DNA from: Leishmania infantum JPCM5
Taxonomy: Eukaryota; Euglenozoa; Kinetoplastea; Trypanosomatida; Trypanosomatidae
Assembly (NCBI RefSeq): GCF_000002875.2
Contig: NC_009390.2
Location: 228,417 to 292,416, forward strand
Length of the DNA: 64,000 bases
Reading direction: 5' to 3'
Position numbers and translations under genes: made by a program. A model generated the notes under the pieces. The model was not told where the DNA came from, searched no databases, and saw nothing but the letters and a program-made list of their open reading frames with translations. Of the stretch, positions 30,001 through 39,227 are shown piece after piece; positions within the stretch are counted from its first letter, which is position 1; every line of letters begins with the position of its first letter.

Positions 30001-31252
30001 TCGGTCCCACCGCGACGGCAGCAATGTGCCGCACCGTAGCTCGAGCGGCGCAATCGTGATGGGCGGTGGCGGCGTCCATTCCACTGCCATTAGCAGCAGC
30101 GGCGGTAGCAGCGGCTTCGACAGTGTGCGCTACAACAATTTTATGAACTTCGCGAACAACGCTAACGGGGGCTACTTTGGCACCCTCTCCGCCTCCGCGT
30201 CTGCCTCGGCGGCAGCAGCGGCGCCGACGGCGGTGAGCCAAGGCAGCCGGCTCGACAGGTCTGCGTCGCCGCCCTCGTCGGGTCAGTGCCCTAGTCAGCA
30301 GAAGCATGCCGTCTCTGGCCCAGCACCGTCCTCATACTACTACCAGGGCAACGACGTCGCTCGCGCGTCGATACAAGTGCGACACCTCGCCGCAGCCTCC
30401 TCTTCCGCTCACTTCGACATCACGAACCGCGTAGCAGCGTCCGTGGCGGCGGTGTCGACCTCGGCGGATGCTGGTGCGGAGTCGCACCAGCACACTGCAT
30501 CGGCACAGCAACAGCAACTGCCGTCTGTGGCTGGCACGACCGTGCAGCTCACGTCACCGTCGTCGTCCACCACCCATGGAAGCGGCATCAACGTCAACGC
30601 CCAGCCGTACTACTACGTTAGCAGCCGTATGCGCAAGCAGCAGCAGCAAGCGGCAGCAGCGTCGCCGGCTTCGGTAGGCCCATCGGTTACCCGTCCGGGT
30701 AGCGACTTGGCAGTTGCTGGTATGACGTCGACGAGGACGCCAGCGACCGCGGTAGGCACTGATGACACTGTGGCTGCCGCGCAGCGTGCGTCGTTGTCCA
30801 CCCTCGAAGGTGGCAGCGATGCGCGCTCACCAGGCTCTTCGTTTACGAGCCCGGCGTGCGTCAACTCGCTGGCGCGCTTCAGCACGTACGCAAGGACGAC
30901 GACGGGCCGTGTGGCAGGTCATCCGTCGCAGCCGAGCGGCTTCCGCAGCGGCATCGAGACTGTCGTGTCGGCGATGAAGATGTCTGGCATTTACGGCGGC
31001 AGCGGCGGCGGCGGCAACAACAGTAGCAGTACGAGCGGGAGTAGCGCGCACCCCCACACCTTCCCAGCGCGGCCCATCGCCAGGTCAGGTGCAGATGGCG
31101 GCAGCGGCGGCGAGCAGGCGACTTCGGCACACGTGCCGCGGCGGTCTCCGCACGCGGATCACCAGGCACCGGTGCACCGCCGCTCCGCCTTCGCGTCGCA
31201 GCACTCACTCGGCAAGAAGCGCTCAAAGCCTGACAGCTACAAGGACTACTGA
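27050..31252 (+). CDS. Large PHO80-like cyclin-domain protein
   Basis: 1400 residues from ATG at 27050, the first in-frame ATG after the predicted splice site, to TGA. Residues about 650-805 form a PHO80/Pcl-type cyclin box: YAFLALSFMMRMLCKLHKGE, PPMTVTMYVQRLVRYCACSG, then YNAHRLLITSIVLGIKLRDD, YYSNVYYGRIGGISGREMNK and LELLFLEKLEW, matching the family pattern S-YV-RI, HRLLITS-----K--DD-Y--N--YA--GG and N-LE--FL. Trypanosomatids have several cyclins of this class, usually 150-300 residues, that bind Cdc2-related kinases. Here the box is flanked by some 650 residues of Ser/Gln/His-rich sequence (including an eight-Gln run near 28915-28938) and about 600 of Ser/Ala/Gly-rich sequence. The cyclin call is firm; the partner kinase and cell-cycle or nutrient role are unknown. 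Confidence 0.88.
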   Translation: MDCVEACPPHHTRSSQLAHRPPASATGGSNGISGIVGSSGSSNVRRACAAVSTARSTDRIHSAFPTYAESPQQPPQPSTTTATSAPATTAARASPFTQEKHHQGCPDASAAITVSPEQQQSQHVKRLSPSTCSGSASNLTILLHSNTNASVTSAATDSSEQSTPLSGVSSHQQQVQRARAQRVVDEANHLYSNPCSSLRPSLDSCSSSRARDNEDEVAADDAVSAAFVDGAAVAGNDDDQQQQHRRHSDDLSQQHRVRCSAPSSKRPRQPLRDPSSPPLPPQQPQPQADLEDEEERTHPHHRCGAAMRIPDPSTFVDPSSSSRHRPTTTTTTASTNKDGTDPGGPSSGRNSRTMSQLHQRRGDSGNPNGDGNRARTLDDAEYEEDQEVWRALHPPPHLRRHGGERDEDNHDPQAATAAMIIAPGGGAAVTSMSSACLSAPDATPVVPPPKRFATGEGEAVALDELRYVSSSTTTTAAAASAILEEDEDDEGERASPSHVATTDENREKGASSASRRASQQQQQPQQRDSRTRRARVAGASRGNCVSSSSTGVLASRRHASDSVTAGIPYDPSCFPLPSQPPKLAAPVTAAVAAAAHRTAAEPASDGPRRSTSQPSCATPPDAQQQQQQQQGPQAAGADGGATLAPTRPPIKLIETRYAFLALSFMMRMLCKLHKGEPIPSSDFHSHCIPPMTVTMYVQRLVRYCACSGEALLCSFLLLLKYVFHSGHPVTIYNAHRLLITSIVLGIKLRDDVYYSNVYYGRIGGISGREMNKLELLFLEKLEWETQVHVDEYMALLDLLAELGIDAEPTSAQLEAFAAAYPDEVAAYVSDEEDSEIAEANAKLQQQGPDSAAGSSMKDAAASVTALPAAEQQRLKVLRGAYRLHQWHTLVVPWLARLERCVFAKAEENAVAAAAARKEEGLRWQQYHREDEKAAALRHQRPSSASTWLSPLSAQKRATSSATTAAAAAATAGAAWASEPPYQASRSHRDGSNVPHRSSSGAIVMGGGGVHSTAISSSGGSSGFDSVRYNNFMNFANNANGGYFGTLSASASASAAAAAPTAVSQGSRLDRSASPPSSGQCPSQQKHAVSGPAPSSYYYQGNDVARASIQVRHLAAASSSAHFDITNRVAASVAAVSTSADAGAESHQHTASAQQQQLPSVAGTTVQLTSPSSSTTHGSGINVNAQPYYYVSSRMRKQQQQAAAASPASVGPSVTRPGSDLAVAGMTSTRTPATAVGTDDTVAAAQRASLSTLEGGSDARSPGSSFTSPACVNSLARFSTYARTTTGRVAGHPSQPSGFRSGIETVVSAMKMSGIYGGSGGGGNNSSSTSGSSAHPHTFPARPIARSGADGGSGGEQATSAHVPRRSPHADHQAPVHRRSAFASQHSLGKKRSKPDSYKDY

Positions 31253-31540
31253 GGTGCAGCCCCGGTCACATGCGCACAGAGGGGGTAGCACGATGGCCGC
31301 AAGTCGAAGAGACATCGTGATCAAGGCATTTGCAAACCCTGTACGCATGTGTGCGCGCGCGTGGGTTTCGCGAAGTTCGCATGTCTGGCTATTAGCGCGG
31401 CCGCCCCATCAAGCGATGCGCATCCCTGCCTTTCTTCTTCGTTACTTTCGCCTTCGGGGCACAAGGGGAATCACCTGCACACGCATACTCACGCACATGC
31501 AGAGATTGCAACAACTAAGCTAACACCTCTCTAAATACCC

Positions 31541-31567
31541 TATATATATATATGTATATATATATAT
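31541..31567 (+). repeat. (TA)n microsatellite
   Basis: 27 bases of TA interrupted once by TG. Confidence 0.95.
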
Positions 31568-31664
31568 TGCTTTTCTCCAGACATAAGCAATCTCTGCATC
31601 CGTGCCCGTGTGCGCCTTCCCCCCCCCTGTGCATGCTCGTGATGTTCGCGGTGTGTGTGTGTGT

Positions 31665-31687
31665 GGGTGGGTGGGTGGGTGGGTGGG
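31665..31687 (+). repeat. (GGGT)n G-quadruplex motif
   Basis: Six GGG tracts separated by single T, preceded by a GT repeat. One-base loops are the strongest known parallel-quadruplex pattern, on the transcribed sense strand. Confidence 0.9.
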
Positions 31688-31960
31688 TGTCGCACCGTCG
31701 TTTTCCAAATTGTATTGGCGGCCGGCTCTGTCACAGACGCCGGCGACGGCGCATCTCGCGCTTTATCTGCGTGAGCCCCGTCTCGCCTCTTCTTCGTTGT
31801 GCTCTTTATCTTCTCCGTTACTCACGGCGCGTGCGTGTGTGCGCCGCACGAGTGCGGGATAGTGCGCGGATTGCTTCTCTTGAACGAACACCGCCTCAAG
31901 ACGTGTACAAGCGTGTACGTGCGTGTGTGTGTGGGAGGGGGGTGGGTGGGGGAAGCCGCC

Positions 31961-31974
31961 CGAAATTCGAAGGT
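31961..31974 (+). repeat. 14-bp element, copy 2 (cgaaattcgaaggt)
   Basis: Identical to 24998-25011 and again followed by a purine-rich stretch (cagagaaagaagggagg). Confidence 0.7.
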
Positions 31975-33390
31975 CAGAGAAAGAAGGGAGGGACGAAGAG
32001 AAGACGATGAACCCTTCTTCGGGCACTCTCTCTGTCTCTGGCCCCATTCCCATCCCCTCAGCGTCTACGCTGCGAAACACAGGCTGCGTATCTGTCGCTC
32101 GCCGCACACCGGCAACTCTCACGGCGCCTCTGTCACCGCTGCCCTTCACCACCTCTCCATCCGTCCATCTCTCTCTCCCCCCCCCTTCGATATATTTCCG
32201 TGACCCATGCACGCATACGCAAACTGGAAAGCTATCTTGTGAGTGTGCGGCAACCAAGAAAATATACTAGGAGCTGACAGAAACACCCGCTGCAGCTCCC
32301 CGCCCCCTCATCCGTCTCGCTCTCCTCCATCTACCTGAGTGGGTCACTCGTGTGGGCGTTCCTTCTACGTTTTCTGTTCTCGAAGCACTCGTTGTCTTCT
32401 TGCTGTTGCGTTCCTGCTTGCTTGCTCGCCTACTTGCTTACTTGCTTGCTGCCGCTGCTGTGTTTTCACTGTGTGTGTGTGTGTTCCTGCGTCGCTCATC
32501 CCCGACACTGCGTCAGTGCGCGTGTAGGTGCGAAGGGCAGGCGGGGAGAGGGTGTACATGCCACATCCTTTCTCGCTGATCTGGCAGCGCTCGTAACGCG
32601 TCGTCTCGCGTGCGTTTCTCTTCATCCGTCTCCTCTTGCCCTTCTCTCGTCCACGCTCACCGTCGACACCACCACCACACGTCCTTGATGCGCCGGTACA
32701 CAGATGCACATGGCCAAGCGCTTCCTTGCTGTGCTTACGATCGCTTCCTTTGCCTGCCTGCGCATCATAGTCGCTGAGACGCCTTGCGAGAAAGCGGGGA
32801 GAAGTGCGCCCCCGGAGCTCTTGTCCACGTCTCCACACACATAATCACTGTCACCTGCACGCGCACGCGCGTTGCGTGAGCATCGCGCAAGACCGCACGT
32901 GCAGGTGTGCGCAGACAGCCGCAGCGAGCCCACCCACCGACCCCCCTTACACGCCGATCCCAGTCACTACCGTGCGCATCCGCGGCGCTGTGTCCCCGGT
33001 GGGCAATCATCAGTGACGGACACACGCACGTGCATACGTAAGCGAAAGAGAACGAGGCCACACAACGCTTAGCTCAGTGAAAAAGACGGTGGAAAGGAGA
33101 GTCGGGGGTGAGAGCCGTTCCCTTCTCTGATCTCTGTCCAATCACACGCACACACACAGGCACAGACACCGTTCCAGCAGAGCGGCGTGGGCGAGGGTGG
33201 TCGCGCATGGGTGGTGACTTTGGCGCCCCCCCCGCTTCCTTTAGGTTTGTGCGCTCGCTTGCGAGGATCGTCCGTGTCGGCGTGTGCGTGTGTGTGTGCG
33301 CGTATTCGCTTCTCTTCGGTAGCGCGTGGTGCTTGATTGTTTTAAGTTGGCTTTGCATTCCTTATCCCCATCGTCTCGCCCTCCGACACA

Positions 33391-33413
33391 CCCACCCACT
33401 CCCTCCTCTTCAG
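33391..33413 (+). promoter_or_regulatory. Probable spliced-leader acceptor fixing the phosphatase start
   Basis: A C/T tract ends in TTCAG with AG at 33412-33413, only 15 nt before ATG 33429. If used, it excludes the upstream in-frame ATG at 33207 and the Cys/Val-rich frame before 33429. Confidence 0.5.
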
Positions 33414-33428
33414 GTTGGCCCTGTAGCC

Positions 33429-36400
33429 ATGCCGGCACGACCGCAGCAGCAGCAGCAGCAGCAGCAGCGGCAGCGGCGGCGGCGCCCACACCGGCCACCG
33501 TCGAAGCAACTCCTGCAGATACGCGAGGAGGGAGGCGGCAGCTACGCAGACTCGAAAACTAATTCTCCGTTTCTCCGCGGAACCCCGTCCTGGTCGTCGC
33601 GGACCTCGCCGTCCGCCACGGCTGCAATCGATGGGCACGCCGGTGGTGCCGGTGGTACAGACAGTGTCGATCGCGGCAGTGGTGTAGAGATGACTAGCGC
33701 CGGCGACGGCGACGACGGGGACAACAATGAAGGTAAAAGGATAGCGGTGAATCTGTCAAGGGCACGGCACCCGCCGCAACACTCACGGCAGTCCCGTCCT
33801 TACTTGCGCATGAGCCCACGCGTCACGTCAGCGCGCAAGGCGAAGAGCGGCGACCGGAGGCGTGCCTCCAGCTCCGGCAGCGGCCTTGAACGCGCCGCAG
33901 CGGCGGCTGCGCTGTCCTCCGCCGCCTCTCTTGCTAGGTCTCTCCAGGCGCCGGTGACGTCGTCATCTGCAGTGCTGGGTGGCCATGTCATCTACTACGG
34001 CTTCCCGTCCTCGCGCAGCCTCTCTGACTCGGACGGCAACGAGGCCGACACGCAGAACAGCAAGAGCGACTGTAGCAGCTCCTGCCTGGCCGCGGCGCAT
34101 GCGGCACCAGGGAGTGAGCCTGCGTCGCCGGTGGTGCGGGTGGGCGACTGCGGTGGCGGTGATGGCGGTACCGTGTTTGGGATTCCCGGTAGCGCCAGTG
34201 ATGATGCGCGGCGGACGACGGCCAGCCGCAAGCCGGAGACGGCGGTGAGCGGTGACGGCGAAAGTGACTCTAGGGCGTACGCATCGTCTTCGCCTCCGGG
34301 TACCACCGCGACGGCGAGCACGGCCCCACTGACATACGCGGCAGTGGCCTCGTCGTCACTGCACGGCAAGCGACTGCCTCAGTCCCGCGTCAGCTTTAGC
34401 CAGTGGCGCAAGCGTGTATGCTGCGGCAGCGCCTCCATGCCAAATACCATCGATGGCGCCAACACCACGCCTGGCATGTCCTCGGCAGCAGCGGCGGCCT
34501 TCCTAAACACGTTCCCCAGCGCTCCGCTGACGCTGAAGACTGCCTTGGCAGCCACGACGGCGAGCACGCCGCGTGCGACAGGCAAGAGCACACCGACAAG
34601 CACGCCTTCCGTGGACGGCAACGGCGACGGCAAAGCGAGCATGCCGAGCGGCGACAAGCACGACTGCACGACCGGTGGGCCACGACATCTGTCAGCGAGC
34701 GCCGTCATGCCGCCCTTGCCTCCCTCGGTGCACCGTCACCAGCCGACGCACCTGATTCTGCAGTTGCCCCACGCTCCACTACCGCAGCAGGCGCGCAACG
34801 GTCCTGAATCGGACGAGGATATGGCATCCGACAGCTCTCCACGCACTGCCGGCACTCCTGGTATAGCCGCGGCTGCCGATGAGCTGTCATCGCCCGTGTC
34901 GCTTCCGCCGAAGAGCAACGGCACCGCTACCGCCGTCGCCGCGGCGCTGCCATCCCTGCCTCGCTCTGCATCAGAAGTGACGTCCGCGACGGGTGTGCGC
35001 ATGCCTGGCGTACAGAAAGGTGCACAGCAGCAGCGGCAGCAGTTGAACGTCCTGAAGCCAGTCATGTCGCCGTCGTATACGACCTTCAGCCCCACGACCC
35101 CGACGCGCGGAGGCGCCAAAAGTGGCCCGCGCCCCAAAGTCTCCGCCACCGCCGCGGCGGCAGCCGGCAAAGGCATGAACCGTGTCCCGTCTGCGGCCTC
35201 CTCCTTCAACGCGGCGGAGATACTGCCCGGGCTCTTCCTCGGCGCCTACGTTGACGCCACCGACACGGAGGCGCTGGTGGCGCACGATATTTCGCTGGTC
35301 ATCAACTGCTCGTACGAGTGCCCGGTGACACCAGCGATGGTGAACAACAACCATCACGTCCGCTACGCTCAGTGTCCGCTGCGCGACCATTCTGACGAAG
35401 TCATCGCACCTTTCTTCACGCCTGTCACCCGCATCATCCACGAGCAGTTGCACCGCCGGCAAATAAATCATCAGCGCATGGCCCGCCGCGCCGCGACGAG
35501 CGCGCCGGGTGTCAATGTGAACGACTCCGAGGATCGCGAAGTGCAGGGGCGCATGCCTTGGGCCTGGGCGGACGAGGCGGAGAACGTGTGGGTGGCCCCT
35601 CCGTCGCTTGTGTCGCCGCCACTGCCGGTGGGTGGGCAGCCATCGTTCAAGGAGAGCAAGCGAGAGACTCCCCGCACACCGTCCTCGACGCGGGGGCTCG
35701 GTGCGCGCTTCGGTGACGGTGCCGGGTGCAGCAGCACCATAACCTCATGCTCTCCGTCGCCGATTCCGGGCGGCAACGCCACCTTCCCGCCCTTTGCCGC
35801 CGCGCCCATCACGGCTGATCCGGCTGGCGCGACGGCCACCGAAGCTCCTGGTGCTGCCGCTGCTGCTCCAGGATCGGCGGACGTGTCTTCGGATACGCAG
35901 AACGGCAGCAACGTCCGCACGAATACGTTGTTCAACACGGCAACCACCACACCCCTACCAGAAGCATCTGCCATCACCGCACTACCCGCGTCGGCGTCGT
36001 CGCCGTCGCCGCTCACCGTCGTTGACCCACGCGACTGCGGTGGCGTGCTCGTGTGCTGCCGCATGGGTGTGAGCCGCAGCGCCACCTTCATCATTGCCTA
36101 CCTCATCCTCTACGGCTGCACGCTAGCACCGCTAGACGACACCGCCTCGCTCTTCGTGCACTTCCTGGAGCGAGAGCGCCGCATCATCGAAGAGGCAGGC
36201 GGGCTCACCTTCTTCGAGGACAACAACGGAGGCGTCTCCAACACATCGTCCCCGGTCCTGGCGACGACGCCGGCGTGCCCGGGGCGCGGCAGCAGGTGTG
36301 TGAACGGGGACCTCGCCTCGCACGGAAGTCCGGACGTGAATGGTGTCCAGCCATTCGTACAGAACCTCTTGCCGCCAAACTCACCACGAACGCTCAGGCG

Positions 36401-37538
36401 CTCTGCTATGATACCTGTGTCGTCGCCACTTTCCCTCGGCGGCGGGTGCGTTTCCGGCTCCCTCACAACCCCACTGAGTGGGAATGCCTCAACACTGTCG
36501 CAGCAGCGGCTTTGCACGGGGTCGCCCGCCACCCAGATCGAGCTTGCCTCGCGCTTGTGCCAACCGTGCTACTTGTTGCATCTGCGAGAGCGGCGGCTGC
36601 AGAAGACTCAGCGGCGGCTTCTTATCAGCGGGCAGCAGCAGCAGCAGCGGAGAGAGCAACGCGATGAGGAGCAGCAGATGATGGCGCTGTCGGCGTCGCG
36701 CATGGCCGTGAGAGAGGTAGGGCAAGGGTGCGGGCGGATGGGCAGTGTCGAAGATAATTCGAACTTTGGAGGCAGTAGCAGCGCTACGGCAAGCGGCCGC
36801 AGCGACGGCGGACACCAAGAGGAGCAGCAGCATCATTATCATCGCCGTGTCCTCTGTGCGTTGCCGTCGTCGGCACCGGTGACCTCGTACCGCAGCGCGC
36901 GCGGGAGTCGCGCGGTGACGCTGCTGGAGGCGGCCTACGCCGACGAACGCGTTCATGCGGATGACGGGGTGGACGAGGAGGGGGATCGGCAGCAGGAGGA
37001 TGGTTCGCGAATGGCTGTTGAACAGAGATCGGAAAGCCTTGCTGTGGTCAGTGCTACCACCACACCAACGCTGAAAAGCGACACCCAGAAGGTGCGAAAC
37101 AACTTCCCAACACACAAGTTGTGCGTCGCGGCCGCAGAGGCGGCCCCCACCACACCTGATCACAGCGCCGTTGCCGGCGAGCGCCGAGGCGACGGCGAGA
37201 ACGTGTACGAAACGCCTCTGCCGTCCGGTGAGCAGCAGCAGCAGCAGCAGGTGCCGTTGCGCTCGTCCTGCGCGATTCTCCCCACACAACCACCCATGAG
37301 GGGCCGCCCCCACAGCGACCTGAACGCCAGCGCGAGCACGTTGCTAGGCGTCAGCTTTACCAGCAGCGGCGGTGGAAGTGGGAGCGCCTTCGGAGGCGCA
37401 GCGCCGGCGATGACTTACCGCGAGGCTTTCGATGCGGTGAAGCGGCAAAAGGCCGATGTCAACCCGAACATCGGCTTCGTCTTGGCGCTGCGCGAGCTCG
37501 CCGGCGGCGGCGACGTCAGCTTCAGCATGTCCTTCTAA
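33429..37538 (+). CDS. Dual-specificity phosphatase with split catalytic domain
   Basis: 1369 residues from ATG at 33429. The start codes for an eight-Gln run and an Arg-rich stretch. The DSP fold begins near residue 595 (EILPGLFLGAYVDATD, then ISLVINCSYECPV and VRYAQCPLRDHSDEVIAPFF, whose Asp suits the general acid). It is broken by about 170 low-complexity residues, resumes at VLVCCRMGVSRSATFIIAYL with nucleophile Cys877 and Arg883, breaks again for about 400 residues, and ends with YREAFDAVKRQKADVNPNIG then FVLALREL at residues about 1328-1360, the normal last helices of a DSP. The usual His before the nucleophile is Cys876. All catalytic residues are otherwise present, so activity is plausible. 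Substrate unknown. An RVSF motif at residues 320-323 could dock PP1. The frame is open upstream to 33108, but the splice signal favours this start. Confidence 0.87.
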   Translation: MPARPQQQQQQQQRQRRRRPHRPPSKQLLQIREEGGGSYADSKTNSPFLRGTPSWSSRTSPSATAAIDGHAGGAGGTDSVDRGSGVEMTSAGDGDDGDNNEGKRIAVNLSRARHPPQHSRQSRPYLRMSPRVTSARKAKSGDRRRASSSGSGLERAAAAAALSSAASLARSLQAPVTSSSAVLGGHVIYYGFPSSRSLSDSDGNEADTQNSKSDCSSSCLAAAHAAPGSEPASPVVRVGDCGGGDGGTVFGIPGSASDDARRTTASRKPETAVSGDGESDSRAYASSSPPGTTATASTAPLTYAAVASSSLHGKRLPQSRVSFSQWRKRVCCGSASMPNTIDGANTTPGMSSAAAAAFLNTFPSAPLTLKTALAATTASTPRATGKSTPTSTPSVDGNGDGKASMPSGDKHDCTTGGPRHLSASAVMPPLPPSVHRHQPTHLILQLPHAPLPQQARNGPESDEDMASDSSPRTAGTPGIAAAADELSSPVSLPPKSNGTATAVAAALPSLPRSASEVTSATGVRMPGVQKGAQQQRQQLNVLKPVMSPSYTTFSPTTPTRGGAKSGPRPKVSATAAAAAGKGMNRVPSAASSFNAAEILPGLFLGAYVDATDTEALVAHDISLVINCSYECPVTPAMVNNNHHVRYAQCPLRDHSDEVIAPFFTPVTRIIHEQLHRRQINHQRMARRAATSAPGVNVNDSEDREVQGRMPWAWADEAENVWVAPPSLVSPPLPVGGQPSFKESKRETPRTPSSTRGLGARFGDGAGCSSTITSCSPSPIPGGNATFPPFAAAPITADPAGATATEAPGAAAAAPGSADVSSDTQNGSNVRTNTLFNTATTTPLPEASAITALPASASSPSPLTVVDPRDCGGVLVCCRMGVSRSATFIIAYLILYGCTLAPLDDTASLFVHFLERERRIIEEAGGLTFFEDNNGGVSNTSSPVLATTPACPGRGSRCVNGDLASHGSPDVNGVQPFVQNLLPPNSPRTLRRSAMIPVSSPLSLGGGCVSGSLTTPLSGNASTLSQQRLCTGSPATQIELASRLCQPCYLLHLRERRLQKTQRRLLISGQQQQQRREQRDEEQQMMALSASRMAVREVGQGCGRMGSVEDNSNFGGSSSATASGRSDGGHQEEQQHHYHRRVLCALPSSAPVTSYRSARGSRAVTLLEAAYADERVHADDGVDEEGDRQQEDGSRMAVEQRSESLAVVSATTTPTLKSDTQKVRNNFPTHKLCVAAAEAAPTTPDHSAVAGERRGDGENVYETPLPSGEQQQQQQVPLRSSCAILPTQPPMRGRPHSDLNASASTLLGVSFTSSGGGSGSAFGGAAPAMTYREAFDAVKRQKADVNPNIGFVLALRELAGGGDVSFSMSF

Positions 37539-38779
37539 AAAGCCGAAGTAACGAGGAAGCGCGACGCTGAGGTGTATAGATGGGGCCAACGGTGTCCTTC
37601 GTGGTGTTTCGTGTTGCCTCGCTGGCGGTGCTGCTAAACATGTTCTTTGACAAGCGAAGTCTGTGGCTGCTCGTCTCTTCGCTTGTTTTGTTGTTCACGC
37701 TGCTGTTGTTGCTGTGATCAGCGTATTCCTGTAGGCTGCCCGGCTGAGCATGCGTCTTTGTGTGTGCGTCTGCCCTTGCCCATCGCGTCTCCTCTCTTGC
37801 TCGCCCCGCTCCCTCCTTCTGCCTTTATCATCTCCTCCGCCTACGTCTGCATGCATCATGTGATGGATTTCGGCGTCCTCCTCTCTCCCTCTCTCTTTCT
37901 TCCCTTCCATGTTGCTGTGGTTGTGTTCGTGTCCGTGCGTCTGCAAGGATGTGACCCTCTTCGTGTGCCAATGGCGTGCTGGATGCCGTGTATTTTGTCC
38001 AGTCGAAAGAGAGGGAGGCAGAGACAGAAGGCGCAGGAAGGAGGGGGGCAGAGGTTTTGCGATAGTGGTCGCTTCTCTGGATGCCGATGTGGAGGCTGAG
38101 GATGTTCGAATCTCTGCGTGTGTCTGTCTCTGTGTGTGTGTTTGTGTGTGTCTGTGTCTGTGCCGTCTTGACCCCCTTCCTCCTCCGCACCCCGGTCACT
38201 GTTCCCTCTTTATCTACGCGAGTCTGTCATTCGCTTGGACTTGGCCCCACTCGACATCATCCAGCAGCGCATCCGGCTTTCTTGCATCTGTGCGCGTGAG
38301 TCTCTTGGTGGGCGACCCTCCTCCTCCTCGCCATGCTTTAGCCTTTTCTATGAAACACTGTTGCCGTCAGCGCTGCTGGTGGCGACTTGGTCGGATGCTA
38401 TTCGTGCTAGCACGGCGTGCTCTGTTCCGTTCTTCGTCCATCTATATAGTTTTCTGTGTTCGTCGCCCGCCCTTCTTCGCCGAGCCTCTCCTTCGTCGTT
38501 GGCTGGCTTCATCCCCATCGGCGCGAGCTCAGCACGGAGCACTGACCACACACAAACAGCGGTGAGACGCGAGACGAGGAGGACCGTGGAAGTGCGCAGT
38601 GCCGCTGGGCCTCCCCCCGCCTCCCCCTCCACCACCACCACCACAAGCGAAGCGCTCCTTCTCTTTTCGGGGTGTAGAAGATCCCATCGTCAGCGGTGGC
38701 GCATGATCTGCAAGCATCACCTCGTGCGTGAGAGTTGTCTTGCGCCGACCTCCAGCCGCCTCTAACTCTCCCCCCCCTC

Positions 38780-38796
38780 CCACCCCACCCCACCCC
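38780..38796 (+). repeat. (CCCCA)n repeat
   Basis: Three to four CCCCA units; the other strand reads (TGGGG)n. A longer copy lies at 63406-63424. Confidence 0.85.
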
Positions 38797-39164
38797 TATC
38801 ACCCTCTTCCTCTCTTTGAGCAGTGCTCAACGCAGCCACCGCCGCTTGCCGAGATAGGTGTCTACAGAAGCAGGAGTGCACATACTCTCGTGCAAGCACC
38901 ACCACCACCACCCAACAGTGACACCACAGCAGCCATACATCGAAGCAACCAAACAACAGCCACCCACCCCTCCGCGCAAACTCGGCTGAAAGCACCGTCG
39001 TCATCGGCATCTCCCTCGCTCGCTCTCGCCCTGTCATTGCGTGGGTGTCGGTTCTTCGCGTGCACTGGAGGGACACGAAACGACGAACGGGCCGCAGGAA
39101 AGACACGACACGGCAAGGTGCTTGTGTGCGCAGGCTCGTCGCGCATCACAGTGCGCCCAAACTC

Positions 39165-39210
39165 CCGTCGATCGCTCGCTCTCTCCCTCTGACCCCTCTC
39201 CCTCCTCAAG
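39165..39210 (+). promoter_or_regulatory. Probable spliced-leader acceptor for the coiled-coil gene
   Basis: A C/T tract (39170-39207) is followed by AG at 39209-39210, 17 nt before ATG 39228. Confidence 0.5.
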
Positions 39211-39227
39211 AAACAGCGCCGTGGACC

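Larger units (their letters stand above)
31253..33428. other. Spacer between cyclin and phosphatase genes
   Basis: About 2.2 kb, with a TA microsatellite (31541-31567), a G-quadruplex motif (31665-31687), the second copy of the 14-bp element (31961-31974), and CTTG-rich text near 32410-32450. No gene supported. Confidence 0.65.
37539..39227. other. Spacer between phosphatase and coiled-coil genes
   Basis: About 1.7 kb, with GT repeats near 38131-38160 and a CCCCA repeat (38780-38796). No gene supported. Confidence 0.65.

Noticed and set aside
33108..33428. N-terminal extension of the phosphatase with a hydrophobic Cys/Val stretch
   Set aside because: It is translated GT repeat and pyrimidine tract; the likely splice acceptor at 33412-33413 removes it.
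37909..38565. 218-codon plus-strand frame in a spacer
   Set aside because: Runs through a GT repeat coding for Cys/Val; no motif and poor composition.
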